In this document: positions 43,868 to 52,683 of the stretch, piece after piece
Layout of the letters: every line of letters begins with the position of its first letter
How positions within the stretch are numbered: the stretch's first letter is position 1
The notes under the pieces: model-generated
Seen by the model: the letters and a program-made list of their open reading frames with translations, nothing else
Database searches by the model: none
What the model was told of the DNA's origin: nothing
Position numbers and translations under genes: made by a program
Assembly: GCF_001885585.1 (NCBI RefSeq)
Contig: NZ_LSRP01000096.1
Location: 1 to 64,000, forward strand
DNA: 64,000 nucleotides
Direction of reading: 5' to 3'
Source of the DNA: Pararhizobium antarcticum
GTDB taxonomy: Bacteria > Pseudomonadota > Alphaproteobacteria > Rhizobiales > Rhizobiaceae

Positions 43868-46800
43868 ATGCCCAGTTTTTTCATCGATCGGCCGATCTTC
43901 GCATGGGTCGTGGCGCTGTTCATCATGATCGCCGGCATCATTGCCTTGCCGCAACTGCCGATCTCGCAGTATCCGAATGTGGCCCCGCCACAGATTTCGG
44001 TCAGCACCGCCTATCCCGGGGCCTCTTCCGAGGAAACCTATCAAAGCGTCACGCGGCTCATCGAAAATGAGCTGAACGGCATTACCGGGCTGCAATATTT
44101 CGAATCGACGTCGAGCGCCGCCGGTGCGGTGTCAATCAACGTCACCTTCGCGCCCGGCACCGATTCCGGCCAGGCGTCCGTCGATGTGCAAAACCGCGTC
44201 GGCCGCGTCGAGCCGCGCCTGCCCGATTCCGTGCGCCAGCAGGGTATCGAGGTCGAGGAGGCCGGCTCCGGCTTCCTGATGATCGTGTCGCTGACATCGA
44301 CGAACGGTTCGCTCGATGCGATCGCCCTCGGTGACTACATGAGCCGCAACGTGCTGAACGAAATCCAGCGCGTCCCGGGCGTTGGCCGCGCCCAGCTGTT
44401 TTCGACAGAGCGTTCGATGCGCATCTGGCTCGATCCCGACAAGATGGTCGGCCTGAACCTGTCCGCAAGCGACGTCACGGCCGCGATCCGGGCACAGAAT
44501 GCACAGGTCGCATCCGGCAGCATCGGTGCGCAGCCAAACCCGATCAACCAGCAGACGAGTGCCTCTGTTCTCGTCAAGGGTCAGCTGACATCGGTTGACG
44601 AGTTCGGTGCCATCGTCCTGCGGGCAAACCAGGACGGGTCGGCTGTGCGTCTGCGCGACGTCGCGCGCATCGAGGTCGGCGGTCAGGACTACAACACCTC
44701 CACCCGGCTGAACGGCCAACCGTCCGCCGCCATCGGGGTGCAGTTGACGCCCACGGGCAATGCGCTCAACACCTCGACCGCCGTCAAGGCGCGCATGGAC
44801 GAACTGAAGGGCTTTTTCCCTCCAGGCGTCGAATATTCGATCCCCTACGATACCTCGCCCTTCGTGGCAATTTCCATCGAGAAAGTGCTGCACACGCTGC
44901 TGGAAGCCGTGGCGCTTGTGTTCATCGTGATGTTTCTCTTCCTTCAGAACATCCGCTACACCATCATCCCGACACTCGTCGTGCCCGTGGCGCTTCTGGG
45001 CACCTGTGCCGCCATGCTTGTCATGGGCTTCTCCATCAACGTCCTGACGATGTTCGGCATGGTTCTGGCCATCGGCATTCTCGTCGACGACGCTATTATC
45101 GTGGTTGAAAACGTCGAACGCATCATGTCGGAGGAGGGGCTTTCACCGAAGGATGCCACCCGCAAGGCCATGAAGCAGATCACGGGTGCCGTTATCGGCA
45201 TCACGCTCGTTCTGTCGGCGGTGTTCATCCCGATGGCGTTCTTCCCAGGCTCGGTCGGTATCATCTACCAGCAGTTCAGCCTGACCATGGTGGTTTCGAT
45301 CCTGTTCTCCGCCTTGCTGGCACTTTCGCTGACGCCGGCCTTGTGCGCCAGCTTCCTGAAGCAGGTTCCGAAGGGACACAATCATACCAAGAGAGGTTTC
45401 TTCGGCCTCTTCAACCGCGGTTTCGACAAGGCGTCGCACAGTTACAGCAACACGGTCTACAAGATGGTTCGGCGAACGGGCCGGTTCATCATGATCTACG
45501 TTGTCGTGCTTGGCGGTCTTGCCTATCTGTTCATGCAGCTGCCGTCCTCCTTCCTTCCGGATGAGGATCAGGGCTTCGTGATCGTCAGCCTGCAACTGCC
45601 CTCGGAAGCCACCGGCAACAGGACGACGGAGGTCGTCAAGCAGGTCGAATCGATCTTCAGCAAGGAAAGCGCGGTCTCGACGATCATTGCGATCAACGGT
45701 TTCAGCTTTTCGGGAACCGGTCAGAACGCCGGCCTTGCCTTCGTGACGCTGAAGGACTGGGACGAGCGGGATGCGGACAATGTGGCAAGCGCTATTGCCG
45801 GCCGTGCATCCGGTGCCATGAGCCAGATCAAGGATGCGATCGCCTTTGCGCTTTCGCCGCCGCCGATCCAGGGTCTTGGAACGACCAATGGCTTTGCCTT
45901 CCGTCTTCAGGATCGGGGTGGGCAGGGCTCGGTGGCTCTTGCCGCAGCCCGCGACCAGCTGCTCGGTCTGACAGCGCAGAGCGCCGTTGTCACCGGCGTG
46001 CGCGTCGACGGTCTGCCGGATGGCGCGCAGGTGAACCTTTTGATCGATCGCGAGAAGGCCAATACCTTCGGCGTGACCTTCGCGGACATCAACGCGACCA
46101 TCTCGACCAATATGGGCTCGTCCTACGTCAATGACTTCCCGAACGCCGGGCGTCTGCAACGCGTCACGGTCCAGGCCGACGACACCAAGCGCATGCAGAC
46201 GGGGGATCTGCTGAACCTCAATGTCCGCAACAGCAATGGCGGCATGGTGCCGATCTCGGCGTTCGCCACGATCGAGTGGCAGAAGGGCCCGACCCAGACC
46301 GTTGGCTACAACGGCTATCCCTCGGTGCGCGTCAGCGGACAGGCCCAGCCGGGCTATTCGTCCGGTGAAGCGATTGCCGAAATGGAACGTCTGGCGGACC
46401 AGCTTCCGCAGGGCTTTGCCTATGAGTGGACGGGCCAGTCACGTGAGGAAATTGCCTCCGGCAGTCAGGCGCCTTTGCTCATCGGTCTGTCCTGCCTGCT
46501 GATCTTCCTGTGCCTTGCAGCGCTTTATGAAAGCTGGAGCATTCCGATATCGGTGATGATGGTCGTTCCGCTTGGCGTCATCGGTGCGGTTCTCGCTGTG
46601 CTCATGCGGGATCTCTCCAACGACGTCTATTTCAAGGTTGGCATGATCACCATCATCGGTCTGTCCGCCAAGAATGCGATCCTGATCATCGAGTTTGCCA
46701 AGGAGCAGATGGAGGCCGGCAAATCGCTGCTGGACGCCACGGTCGAGGCGGCGCATCTGCGCTTCCGGCCGATCTTGATGACCTCGCTTGCCTTCACGCT

Positions 46801-47014
46801 CGGTGTCCTGCCGCTCGCCATCGCCACGGGCGCAAGCTCGGGCAGCCAGCGCGCCATCGGGACCGGTGTGATGGGCGGAATGATCTCTGCCACGGTGCTT
46901 GCGGTCTTCTTCGTGCCGGTCTTTTTCGTCTTCATCGCCGGACTGTTCCAGCGGGGCAGGAAGAAAGAGGTCGAAGTGTCGACACCGGCTGCGGCGCCGA
47001 CCCCCGGCGAATAG
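43868..47014 (+). CDS. RND multidrug efflux transporter (AcrB/MexB-like)
   Basis: 1048 residues, the standard length for hydrophobe/amphiphile RND pumps. Begins MPSFFIDRPIFAWVVALFIM, the family's first membrane segment. Proton-relay aspartates are in GILVDDAIIVVENVERIM (about residues 401-418), and the repeated second-half block includes LSAKNAILIIEFAK and AAHLRFRPILMTSLAF. Two large periplasmic loops are at the expected places. Starts 11 bases after the adaptor gene. A tripartite pump exporting drugs, bile-like or plant-derived compounds is expected; cargo is unknown. Confidence 0.97.
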   Translation: MPSFFIDRPIFAWVVALFIMIAGIIALPQLPISQYPNVAPPQISVSTAYPGASSEETYQSVTRLIENELNGITGLQYFESTSSAAGAVSINVTFAPGTDSGQASVDVQNRVGRVEPRLPDSVRQQGIEVEEAGSGFLMIVSLTSTNGSLDAIALGDYMSRNVLNEIQRVPGVGRAQLFSTERSMRIWLDPDKMVGLNLSASDVTAAIRAQNAQVASGSIGAQPNPINQQTSASVLVKGQLTSVDEFGAIVLRANQDGSAVRLRDVARIEVGGQDYNTSTRLNGQPSAAIGVQLTPTGNALNTSTAVKARMDELKGFFPPGVEYSIPYDTSPFVAISIEKVLHTLLEAVALVFIVMFLFLQNIRYTIIPTLVVPVALLGTCAAMLVMGFSINVLTMFGMVLAIGILVDDAIIVVENVERIMSEEGLSPKDATRKAMKQITGAVIGITLVLSAVFIPMAFFPGSVGIIYQQFSLTMVVSILFSALLALSLTPALCASFLKQVPKGHNHTKRGFFGLFNRGFDKASHSYSNTVYKMVRRTGRFIMIYVVVLGGLAYLFMQLPSSFLPDEDQGFVIVSLQLPSEATGNRTTEVVKQVESIFSKESAVSTIIAINGFSFSGTGQNAGLAFVTLKDWDERDADNVASAIAGRASGAMSQIKDAIAFALSPPPIQGLGTTNGFAFRLQDRGGQGSVALAAARDQLLGLTAQSAVVTGVRVDGLPDGAQVNLLIDREKANTFGVTFADINATISTNMGSSYVNDFPNAGRLQRVTVQADDTKRMQTGDLLNLNVRNSNGGMVPISAFATIEWQKGPTQTVGYNGYPSVRVSGQAQPGYSSGEAIAEMERLADQLPQGFAYEWTGQSREEIASGSQAPLLIGLSCLLIFLCLAALYESWSIPISVMMVVPLGVIGAVLAVLMRDLSNDVYFKVGMITIIGLSAKNAILIIEFAKEQMEAGKSLLDATVEAAHLRFRPILMTSLAFTLGVLPLAIATGASSGSQRAIGTGVMGGMISATVLAVFFVPVFFVFIAGLFQRGRKKEVEVSTPAAAPTPGE

Positions 47015-47019
47015 GCTTT

Positions 47020-47047
47020 GAAAGGCCCGTCTCACGGCGGGCCTTTC
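47020..47047 (+). terminator. Hairpin between the RND pump and TetR genes
   Basis: GAAAGGCCCG (47020-47029) pairs perfectly with CGGGCCTTTC (47038-47047) around an 8-base loop. Only three Ts lie in the 3' arm, so it may only attenuate read-through into the TetR gene 17 bases on. Confidence 0.7.
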
Positions 47048-47063
47048 GCTTGAGGAGGGCAGC

Positions 47064-47684
47064 ATGCGCAGAACCAAGGCCGAGGCAGAGGAAACCCGGC
47101 ATCGTATCCTCGATGCTGCGGAGAGGGTGTTTTACGCCAAGGGTGTTTCGAACACGACGCTGGAAGACGTGGCCCGTGCGGCCGGCGTCAGCCGCGGCGC
47201 GATCTATTGGCATTTCGCCAACAAGACCGATCTTTTCCTCGCACTCTACAATTCCGTGAAAATTCCGCAGGAAGACATGCTGGAACCCGCAGGCGCCGAA
47301 GCCGGCACCGATGCGCTCTCGTCGATCGAGAAGGCTGCGGCGGAATGGCTCGACCTGATGGAACAGGACGAACAGCGGCAACGCATCCTCTCCATCCTGC
47401 TGCGCTGCGATTATGGCAGCGACCTCGCGCCCGTGCTGGAACGCCAGCAGGAGGTCGATGCACACCACACCACGCTTTTGGTCAACGCCTTTGCCTCCGC
47501 CATGGCGAGCGGTAATCTCGATGCACGCTGGACCCCGCATTCCGCAGCTCGAGCCTTGCGCTGGATGATGAAGGGTCTTTGCAGCGAATGGCTGCTTTTT
47601 GGAAAACGCTTCGATCTGGCGACCGACGGCCGCGAAGGCCTGCGCCTGCTGTTCGACACCTTCCGCCGGTCGAGGCCGCACTGA
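47064..47684 (+). CDS. TetR family repressor of the RND pump (AcrR/BepR-like)
   Basis: 206 residues. DNA-binding domain: RRTKAEAEETRHRILDAAERVF, VSNTTLEDVARAAGVSRGAIYWHFANKTDLF, which is the AcrR/TtgR subgroup pattern (GAIYWHF). C-terminal ligand domain includes QRQRILSILLRCDYGSDLAPVLERQ. Ribosome site TGAGGAGGGCAGC. In the same direction after the pump genes. It very likely represses them through the ATACAAA-N4-TTTGTAT site 4.6 kb upstream and is released by pump substrates. Confidence 0.93.
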   Translation: MRRTKAEAEETRHRILDAAERVFYAKGVSNTTLEDVARAAGVSRGAIYWHFANKTDLFLALYNSVKIPQEDMLEPAGAEAGTDALSSIEKAAAEWLDLMEQDEQRQRILSILLRCDYGSDLAPVLERQQEVDAHHTTLLVNAFASAMASGNLDARWTPHSAARALRWMMKGLCSEWLLFGKRFDLATDGREGLRLLFDTFRRSRPH

Positions 47685-47704
47685 TGCCAGGGATCAGATT
47701 CGGA

Positions 47705-48685
47705 TCAGGCCGTCGTCGCCTTGAACTTGCTCATCAGATAGGGGCCGGACAGCACGGGTGGATATTTCGCCACTTCGCCCGGTGACAGGCAGGCGTCGAG
47801 AACGGTGATCTGCGCGTCCCAGTTCGGCTGGTGGAAGAAGGCGAGCGATTGCCGGCGTGCCATGCCGCCTTCGTCTGGTGATGGATTGACGACGCGGTGC
47901 AGCGTCGAGACCCAGCGATCATTGGTCCAGCGCGCCATCAGATCGCCGATATTGATGACAAAGGCGCCATCGACGGGCGGAACCGGCGTCCATTGCCCGT
48001 CAGGCGTGATGATCTCCAGGCCTTTCGAGCCCGCCTGCGGCAACAGGATCGTCAGGCTGCCATAGTCCGTATGGGCCCCGGCGCGCAACTGCCCCGGCTT
48101 CGGCGGCACATGCTGCTTCGGATAGTTGAGGCCGCGAAGCGCGCTGATCGGCGTGTTGATGAATGGTTCGAAGTAGGTTTCCGGCAGATCGAGGGCCACC
48201 GCAAAGAGCCGCATGACCCGCGCGGCCAGATCCTCCAGCGCTGCATAATAGGCCTTCCAGGCGTCGACAAAGCCGTCCGGCCGCTCCGGCCAGATCGTTT
48301 CGGCATAACAGAAGGCAAGCGCTTCCGGATCGGTGATGGAGGCAGGCTGCACCAGCGGCCCGCCGTTGAAGCTCTCCTTCAGGTCTGGGGGGCTGTCGAC
48401 ATCGCGCGATTTGGCGAGCGCCTCCAGTTCCGGCCCGAGATAGCCGTAGGGATAACCCTTGTAGGGTGCGCGAACCCTTTGTTTCTCCTCGGCTGGCAGG
48501 TCGAAGAAGGCGCGCGCATTGGCCCACACCGCATCAATCACCGTCTGTGGCACGCCGTGATTGCGGATCGCCAGAAAACCGGTTTCCCGGCAGATCGCGT
48601 CCACGACCTCGCCGAGACGTTTCTTTTCGCTGGCGTCACCCTGCTCGAAGGCCGACAGGTCGAATACGGGGAAAGGCTGCGTCAT
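47705..48685 (-). CDS. 2-oxoglutarate/Fe(II) oxygenase, isopenicillin N synthase family
   Basis: 326 residues. Double-stranded beta-helix oxygenase: iron ligands His and Asp in GAHTDYGSLTILL (about residues 205-215) and the distal His in WVSTLHRVVNP (about residue 265), with the 2-oxoglutarate-binding Arg in MARRQSLAFF. N-terminal PVFDLSAFEQGD and ICRETGFLAIRNHGV are the usual DIOX_N features. Substrate unknown; relatives include flavonol- and gibberellin-type oxygenases. Convergent with the TetR gene, with a 20-base gap. Start ATG at 48685. Confidence 0.9.
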   Translation of the reverse strand: MTQPFPVFDLSAFEQGDASEKKRLGEVVDAICRETGFLAIRNHGVPQTVIDAVWANARAFFDLPAEEKQRVRAPYKGYPYGYLGPELEALAKSRDVDSPPDLKESFNGGPLVQPASITDPEALAFCYAETIWPERPDGFVDAWKAYYAALEDLAARVMRLFAVALDLPETYFEPFINTPISALRGLNYPKQHVPPKPGQLRAGAHTDYGSLTILLPQAGSKGLEIITPDGQWTPVPPVDGAFVINIGDLMARWTNDRWVSTLHRVVNPSPDEGGMARRQSLAFFHQPNWDAQITVLDACLSPGEVAKYPPVLSGPYLMSKFKATTA

Positions 48686-48720
48686 GATCTCGCTCCGGAC
48701 AGGGCTTCGGGAAAAAAGGG

Positions 48721-51700
48721 CTAGTGCGCCTCATCCCAGTTCTGGGCGGCGCGCGCGTCGACCTTCAGCGGCACGCGCATGTCGAGCGCCGGCATGGCGG
48801 CGTTTTCCATGATCGAAACCACGAGCGGAATGGTCTGCTCGACATCGGCATCCTCCACCTCGAAGATCAGTTCGTCATGCACCTGCAGCAGCATCCGGGC
48901 GCGGTCGGCAAGGCCCGCATCCCGCAGCGCTGGTTCCATTCGGATCATGGCGCGGCGAATGACGTCGGCGGCCGATCCCTGGATCGGGGCGTTGATCGCT
49001 GCGCGTTCGTTGAAGGCGCGCATCGACGGGTTGGACGAGCGGATATCAGGATAATGCGCCCTGCGACCGAAAATTGTCTCGACATAGCCGTTTTCGCGCG
49101 CGAACGCCTTGGTTGCGTCCATGTAGTCGCGGATGCCTGGAAAACGCTCGAAATACTTCTTGATGTAATCGCCGGCCTCGGAGCGCTCGATCGACAGCTG
49201 GTTGGCAAGGCCGAAGGCCGAGATGCCGTAGATGATGCCGAAATTGATCGCCTTGGCGCGGCGGCGGATTTCGCTCGGCATGCCCTCGACCGGAACGCCG
49301 AAAATTTCCGACGCCGTCATCGCATGGATGTCGATGCCATCGGCAAAGGCCTGGCGCAATTGCGGGATATCGGCGACATGGGCGAGCACCCGCAATTCGA
49401 TCTGACTGTAGTCGGCGGACACCAGCTTGTGGCCGGGCGTCGAGACGAAGGCGGTGCGGATCTTGCGGCCTTCCGCGGTGCGCACCGGAATGTTCTGCAG
49501 GTTCGGGTCGGAGGAAGACAGGCGGCCGGTTGTCGTCGCAGCCAGCGCATAGGACGTGTGGACGCGTCTGGTTTCGGGATGGACGAAGCCGGGCAGGGCG
49601 TCGGTATAGGTGGATTTCAGCTTTGTCAGCTGGCGCCAGTCGACGATCTTGCGCGGCAGCGGGTGGCCTTCGGCCGCGAGGTCTTCCAGCACCTGCGCCG
49701 AGGTCGACCATTGCCCGGTCTTGGTCTTTGATCCCCCGGCCAGGCCCATGCGCCCGAACAGGATGTCTCCCAGTTGCTTGGGGGAGCCGATGTTGAAGGT
49801 TTCGCCGGCTAGCGCATAGATATCGTGCTCATGGGCGGCGGCACCCTGCGCCAGTTCGCCCGAGAGCCGCGACAGGATCTGACGGTCCACCGTGATGCCG
49901 CGCTCTTCCATGCGCGCCAGAACCGGAACCAGCGGGCGCTCGAGCCGCTCATAGACGGAAACGAGACCCTTCGCCACGAGCCGCGGCTTCAGCACATGCC
50001 ACAGACGAAGCGTCACATCGGCATCTTCCGCCGCATAGGCCGTCGCCTTGTCGATATCGACATAGTCGAATGTCTGCGCGGACTTGCCGCTGCCGGCGAC
50101 CGATTTATAGCTGATCGGCTGGTGCCCGAGCCAGCGCTCCGAAAGCGCATCCATGCCATGGGTGCCGTTGCCGGCATCGACCACATAGGACATCAGCATC
50201 GTGTCGTCGAAGCCCTGGATGGTGACGCCATGACGCTTCATGACCAGGTAGTCATATTTCAGGTTCTGGGCGATCTTCAGCACGGCGGGATCTTCCAGCA
50301 GGCTTTTCAGCCGTGGCAGCGCCTCGTCCATCGGAATCTGGTTGGCGGCGAGCTTCACGCCGTCGCTGAACAGGTCGTCGCCACCGGTCTTGTGCAACAG
50401 CGGCACATAGGCGGCCCTGATTGTCTTGGCCGACGGGTCGTTGGCATTGTCGGCAATCGCCAGCGAAAAGCCGACAAGCTCGGCCTGCATCGCATCGAGC
50501 GAGGTGGTTTCCGTGTCAAAAGCAACAAGCCCCGCCTCGCGCGCCTTTGCAATCCAGGCGTCGAGCGTCGCAACATCGCGGATGGCGACATAGCCGGCAT
50601 GGTCGATCTTCGCCGTCGCAAAACTCTCTGCGCGTGCCTGGGCGTGCACCTGCGGCGTCCGGCCGGCCGGATTGCCGTCGATCAGCACCGTTGCTGCCGC
50701 GGCCGCGCTGCCGCGCGATGGTGCCGACGTCGATGACAGATCGGACGGTGCCGTCGACCCTGCCAGCTCGCCCTTGTCGAGATCAGGCCCGCGCGCCGCC
50801 GCACCCCATTCGACTGGCACATCCGCCGGTTCGACAATCTCTGCGTCTGTTTCGGTCGCCGCAGCGACGCGGCGGGTCAGCGAGGTGAATTCCATCGCCT
50901 TCAGGAAGGCAATCAGCCGCGGTCCGTCCTGCGGTTCCAGGTGCAGCGAATCCAGGTCCATATCAACAGGCGTATCGATCTTCAGCGTCACCAGCTGCCG
51001 CGACAGGCGCGCGAGGTCGGCATGGGCGATGATGTTTTCGCGGCGCTTGACCTGCTTGATCTCGCCGGCGCGGGCAAGCAGCGTGTCGAGATCGCCGAAT
51101 TCCGCGAGCAGCTGCGCAGCCGTCTTCGGCCCGATGCCGGGGATACCCGGCACGTTGTCGGTCGAATCGCCGGTCATCGCCTGCATGTCGATCATCTTTT
51201 CCGGCGGCACACCCCATTTCTCGATCACTTCCGGGATCGAGATCTGCTTGTCCTTCATGCTGTCATACATCGACACATTGGCCGTCACGAGCTGCATCAG
51301 GTCCTTGTCCGAGGAGATGATCGTCACATCGGCGCCGGTGGCTTCCGCCAGTCGGGCATAGGTGGCGATGATATCGTCGGCCTCGAAGCCTTCCTTCTCG
51401 ATGCAGGGCAGGTTGAAGGCGCGGGTCGCATGGCGGATCAGGCCGAACTGCGGGATCAGGTCTTCCGGCGGCGCCGAGCGATTGGCCTTGTACTGGTCAT
51501 AGAGGGCGTTGCGGAACGTCTTGGACGAATAGTCGAAGATAACAGCAAAATGCGTCGGCGTGACGCCAACCGAGGTGTCGCGCGCATCGGTCAGAAGCTT
51601 CCACAGCATGTTGCAGAAACCGGAGACGGCATTGACCGGCAATCCGTCGGATTTGCGGCTGAGGGGCGGTATGGCGTGGAAGGCGCGGAAGATGAAGCCG

Positions 51701-51738
51701 GAGCCGTCGACGAGGAAGAGATGATCACCTTTTTTCAT
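48721..51738 (-). CDS. polA: DNA polymerase I
   Basis: 1005 residues with all three activities apparent. 5'-3' exonuclease (about residues 1-290): LFLVDGSGFIFRAFHAIPPL, GFEADDIIATYA, GDSTDNVPGIPGIGPKTAAQLL. An Ala/Ser-rich linker (about 320-370) follows. 3'-5' proofreading domain with GLVAFDTETTSLDAM (Asp-x-Glu, near 411) and SYVVDAGNGTHGMD. Polymerase domain: motif A VSADYSQIELRVLAH (about 773), motif B RRRAKAINFGIIYGISAFG, motif C LLQVHDELIFEV (about 955). Acts in Okazaki fragment maturation and repair. A 36-base gap separates it from the oxygenase gene downstream. Confidence 0.98.
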   Translation of the reverse strand: MKKGDHLFLVDGSGFIFRAFHAIPPLSRKSDGLPVNAVSGFCNMLWKLLTDARDTSVGVTPTHFAVIFDYSSKTFRNALYDQYKANRSAPPEDLIPQFGLIRHATRAFNLPCIEKEGFEADDIIATYARLAEATGADVTIISSDKDLMQLVTANVSMYDSMKDKQISIPEVIEKWGVPPEKMIDMQAMTGDSTDNVPGIPGIGPKTAAQLLAEFGDLDTLLARAGEIKQVKRRENIIAHADLARLSRQLVTLKIDTPVDMDLDSLHLEPQDGPRLIAFLKAMEFTSLTRRVAAATETDAEIVEPADVPVEWGAAARGPDLDKGELAGSTAPSDLSSTSAPSRGSAAAAATVLIDGNPAGRTPQVHAQARAESFATAKIDHAGYVAIRDVATLDAWIAKAREAGLVAFDTETTSLDAMQAELVGFSLAIADNANDPSAKTIRAAYVPLLHKTGGDDLFSDGVKLAANQIPMDEALPRLKSLLEDPAVLKIAQNLKYDYLVMKRHGVTIQGFDDTMLMSYVVDAGNGTHGMDALSERWLGHQPISYKSVAGSGKSAQTFDYVDIDKATAYAAEDADVTLRLWHVLKPRLVAKGLVSVYERLERPLVPVLARMEERGITVDRQILSRLSGELAQGAAAHEHDIYALAGETFNIGSPKQLGDILFGRMGLAGGSKTKTGQWSTSAQVLEDLAAEGHPLPRKIVDWRQLTKLKSTYTDALPGFVHPETRRVHTSYALAATTTGRLSSSDPNLQNIPVRTAEGRKIRTAFVSTPGHKLVSADYSQIELRVLAHVADIPQLRQAFADGIDIHAMTASEIFGVPVEGMPSEIRRRAKAINFGIIYGISAFGLANQLSIERSEAGDYIKKYFERFPGIRDYMDATKAFARENGYVETIFGRRAHYPDIRSSNPSMRAFNERAAINAPIQGSAADVIRRAMIRMEPALRDAGLADRARMLLQVHDELIFEVEDADVEQTIPLVVSIMENAAMPALDMRVPLKVDARAAQNWDEAH

Positions 51739-51912
51739 GGGAAGAAGGGATAGCGCGAGCGGCCTTGGGCGTCCATATGTTCAATTTCTGGGCGGGATGT
51801 TTTTACCGTTCGTCCGAAATTGAGGGCCCTCACAGAAACGTTACCAATTTGTAGTCCGGCACCGTCGGCATATCCCTTGAAAAGCCACATTTGAAACCAC
51901 AAATCCTAGTCA

Positions 51913-52059
51913 ACGGCGCCTGAACACGCCGTCATCTGGCGGATGGCCTGTCCCCCGCCGAAGCCGGATGAAGGACAAAGGCCTATCCCCCCTCTCCGGG
52001 CCTTTGTCCCAGATTGACAAGACCGCCACGGCTCCGCCTCCGCCGTGGCGGTCTTTGTC
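51913..52059 (+). ncRNA. Candidate small RNA locus between polA and marR
   Basis: The 422-base gap 51739-52160 lies between divergent genes, so terminators inside it cannot belong to either. It contains ACGGCG/CGCCGT (51913-51932), GGCGG/CCGCC (51938-51959), a perfect 11-pair stem at 51973-51983/51999-52009 with the pyrimidine loop TATCCCCCCTCTCCG, and an 11-pair stem at 52021-52031/52043-52053 whose arms extend to GACAA and TTTGTC. The last two look like tandem terminators. A weak CTTGAA box stands at 51876. The loop could bind ribosome sites. Strand and ends are guesses; the rest of the gap shows no gene. Confidence 0.45.
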
Positions 52060-52160
52060 GTTCAGGCCGCTGCATCCTGGATCCATGCCGTTCCCTCCCC
52101 CTTTGTGCGTAGTCCATCGCCTGCAATGAATCTTGTTTTCCAGCGCGTTTGGGCGTACCC

Positions 52161-52598
52161 ATGAACATGGCTTTCGACCGGATGGACTCAGCGACTTACC
52201 TCGCCAGCCTGCTGGCCAAGAATTTCTCCCGCGCCCTGCAGGAGAGAAGCCAGAAGCTCGGCTTTGCGCCCGGCCAGTTTCCGATCCTGCTGGAGTTGTG
52301 GGCCGAGGAAGGTCTGACGCAGAAACAGCTTCTCGACCGGATGGACATCGAACAGGCGACCATGGCCAATACGCTGTCTCGCATGGAGCGTGATGGCTTG
52401 ATCAGCCGCCGCAAACACCCCGGCGACAAACGGGCGCAACAGGTGTTTTTGACCGACAAGGCGAAAGCCATGGAGGCAGATGCCAAGGACGCGGCTCTTG
52501 CAGCCGACCAGTCACTCCTGTCCGGCTTTCGTCGCTTCGAGCGCGAGCTGTTGCTGGAATATATGCGCATGGCGATTGCCAACGGCACGAGGACATAA
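52161..52598 (+). CDS. MarR family transcriptional regulator
   Basis: 145 residues. Winged helix typical of MarR: LGFAPGQFPILLELWAEEGLTQKQLLDRMDIEQATMANTLSRMERDGLI in runs, then the wing RRKHPGDKRAQQVFLTDKAK and the dimerisation helices. ATG at 52161 (or 52167). It is alone, divergent from polA, with the M20 peptidase gene 85 bases downstream. Ligand and targets are unknown. Confidence 0.92.
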   Translation: MNMAFDRMDSATYLASLLAKNFSRALQERSQKLGFAPGQFPILLELWAEEGLTQKQLLDRMDIEQATMANTLSRMERDGLISRRKHPGDKRAQQVFLTDKAKAMEADAKDAALAADQSLLSGFRRFERELLLEYMRMAIANGTRT

Positions 52599-52683
52599 CG
52601 CCCCGTCCATAGGTTCATCAAAAGATTTTACTTAAACGTGCCGCGATTCCTCTTTACGGTCCGCCGGAACAACAAGGATTCGC

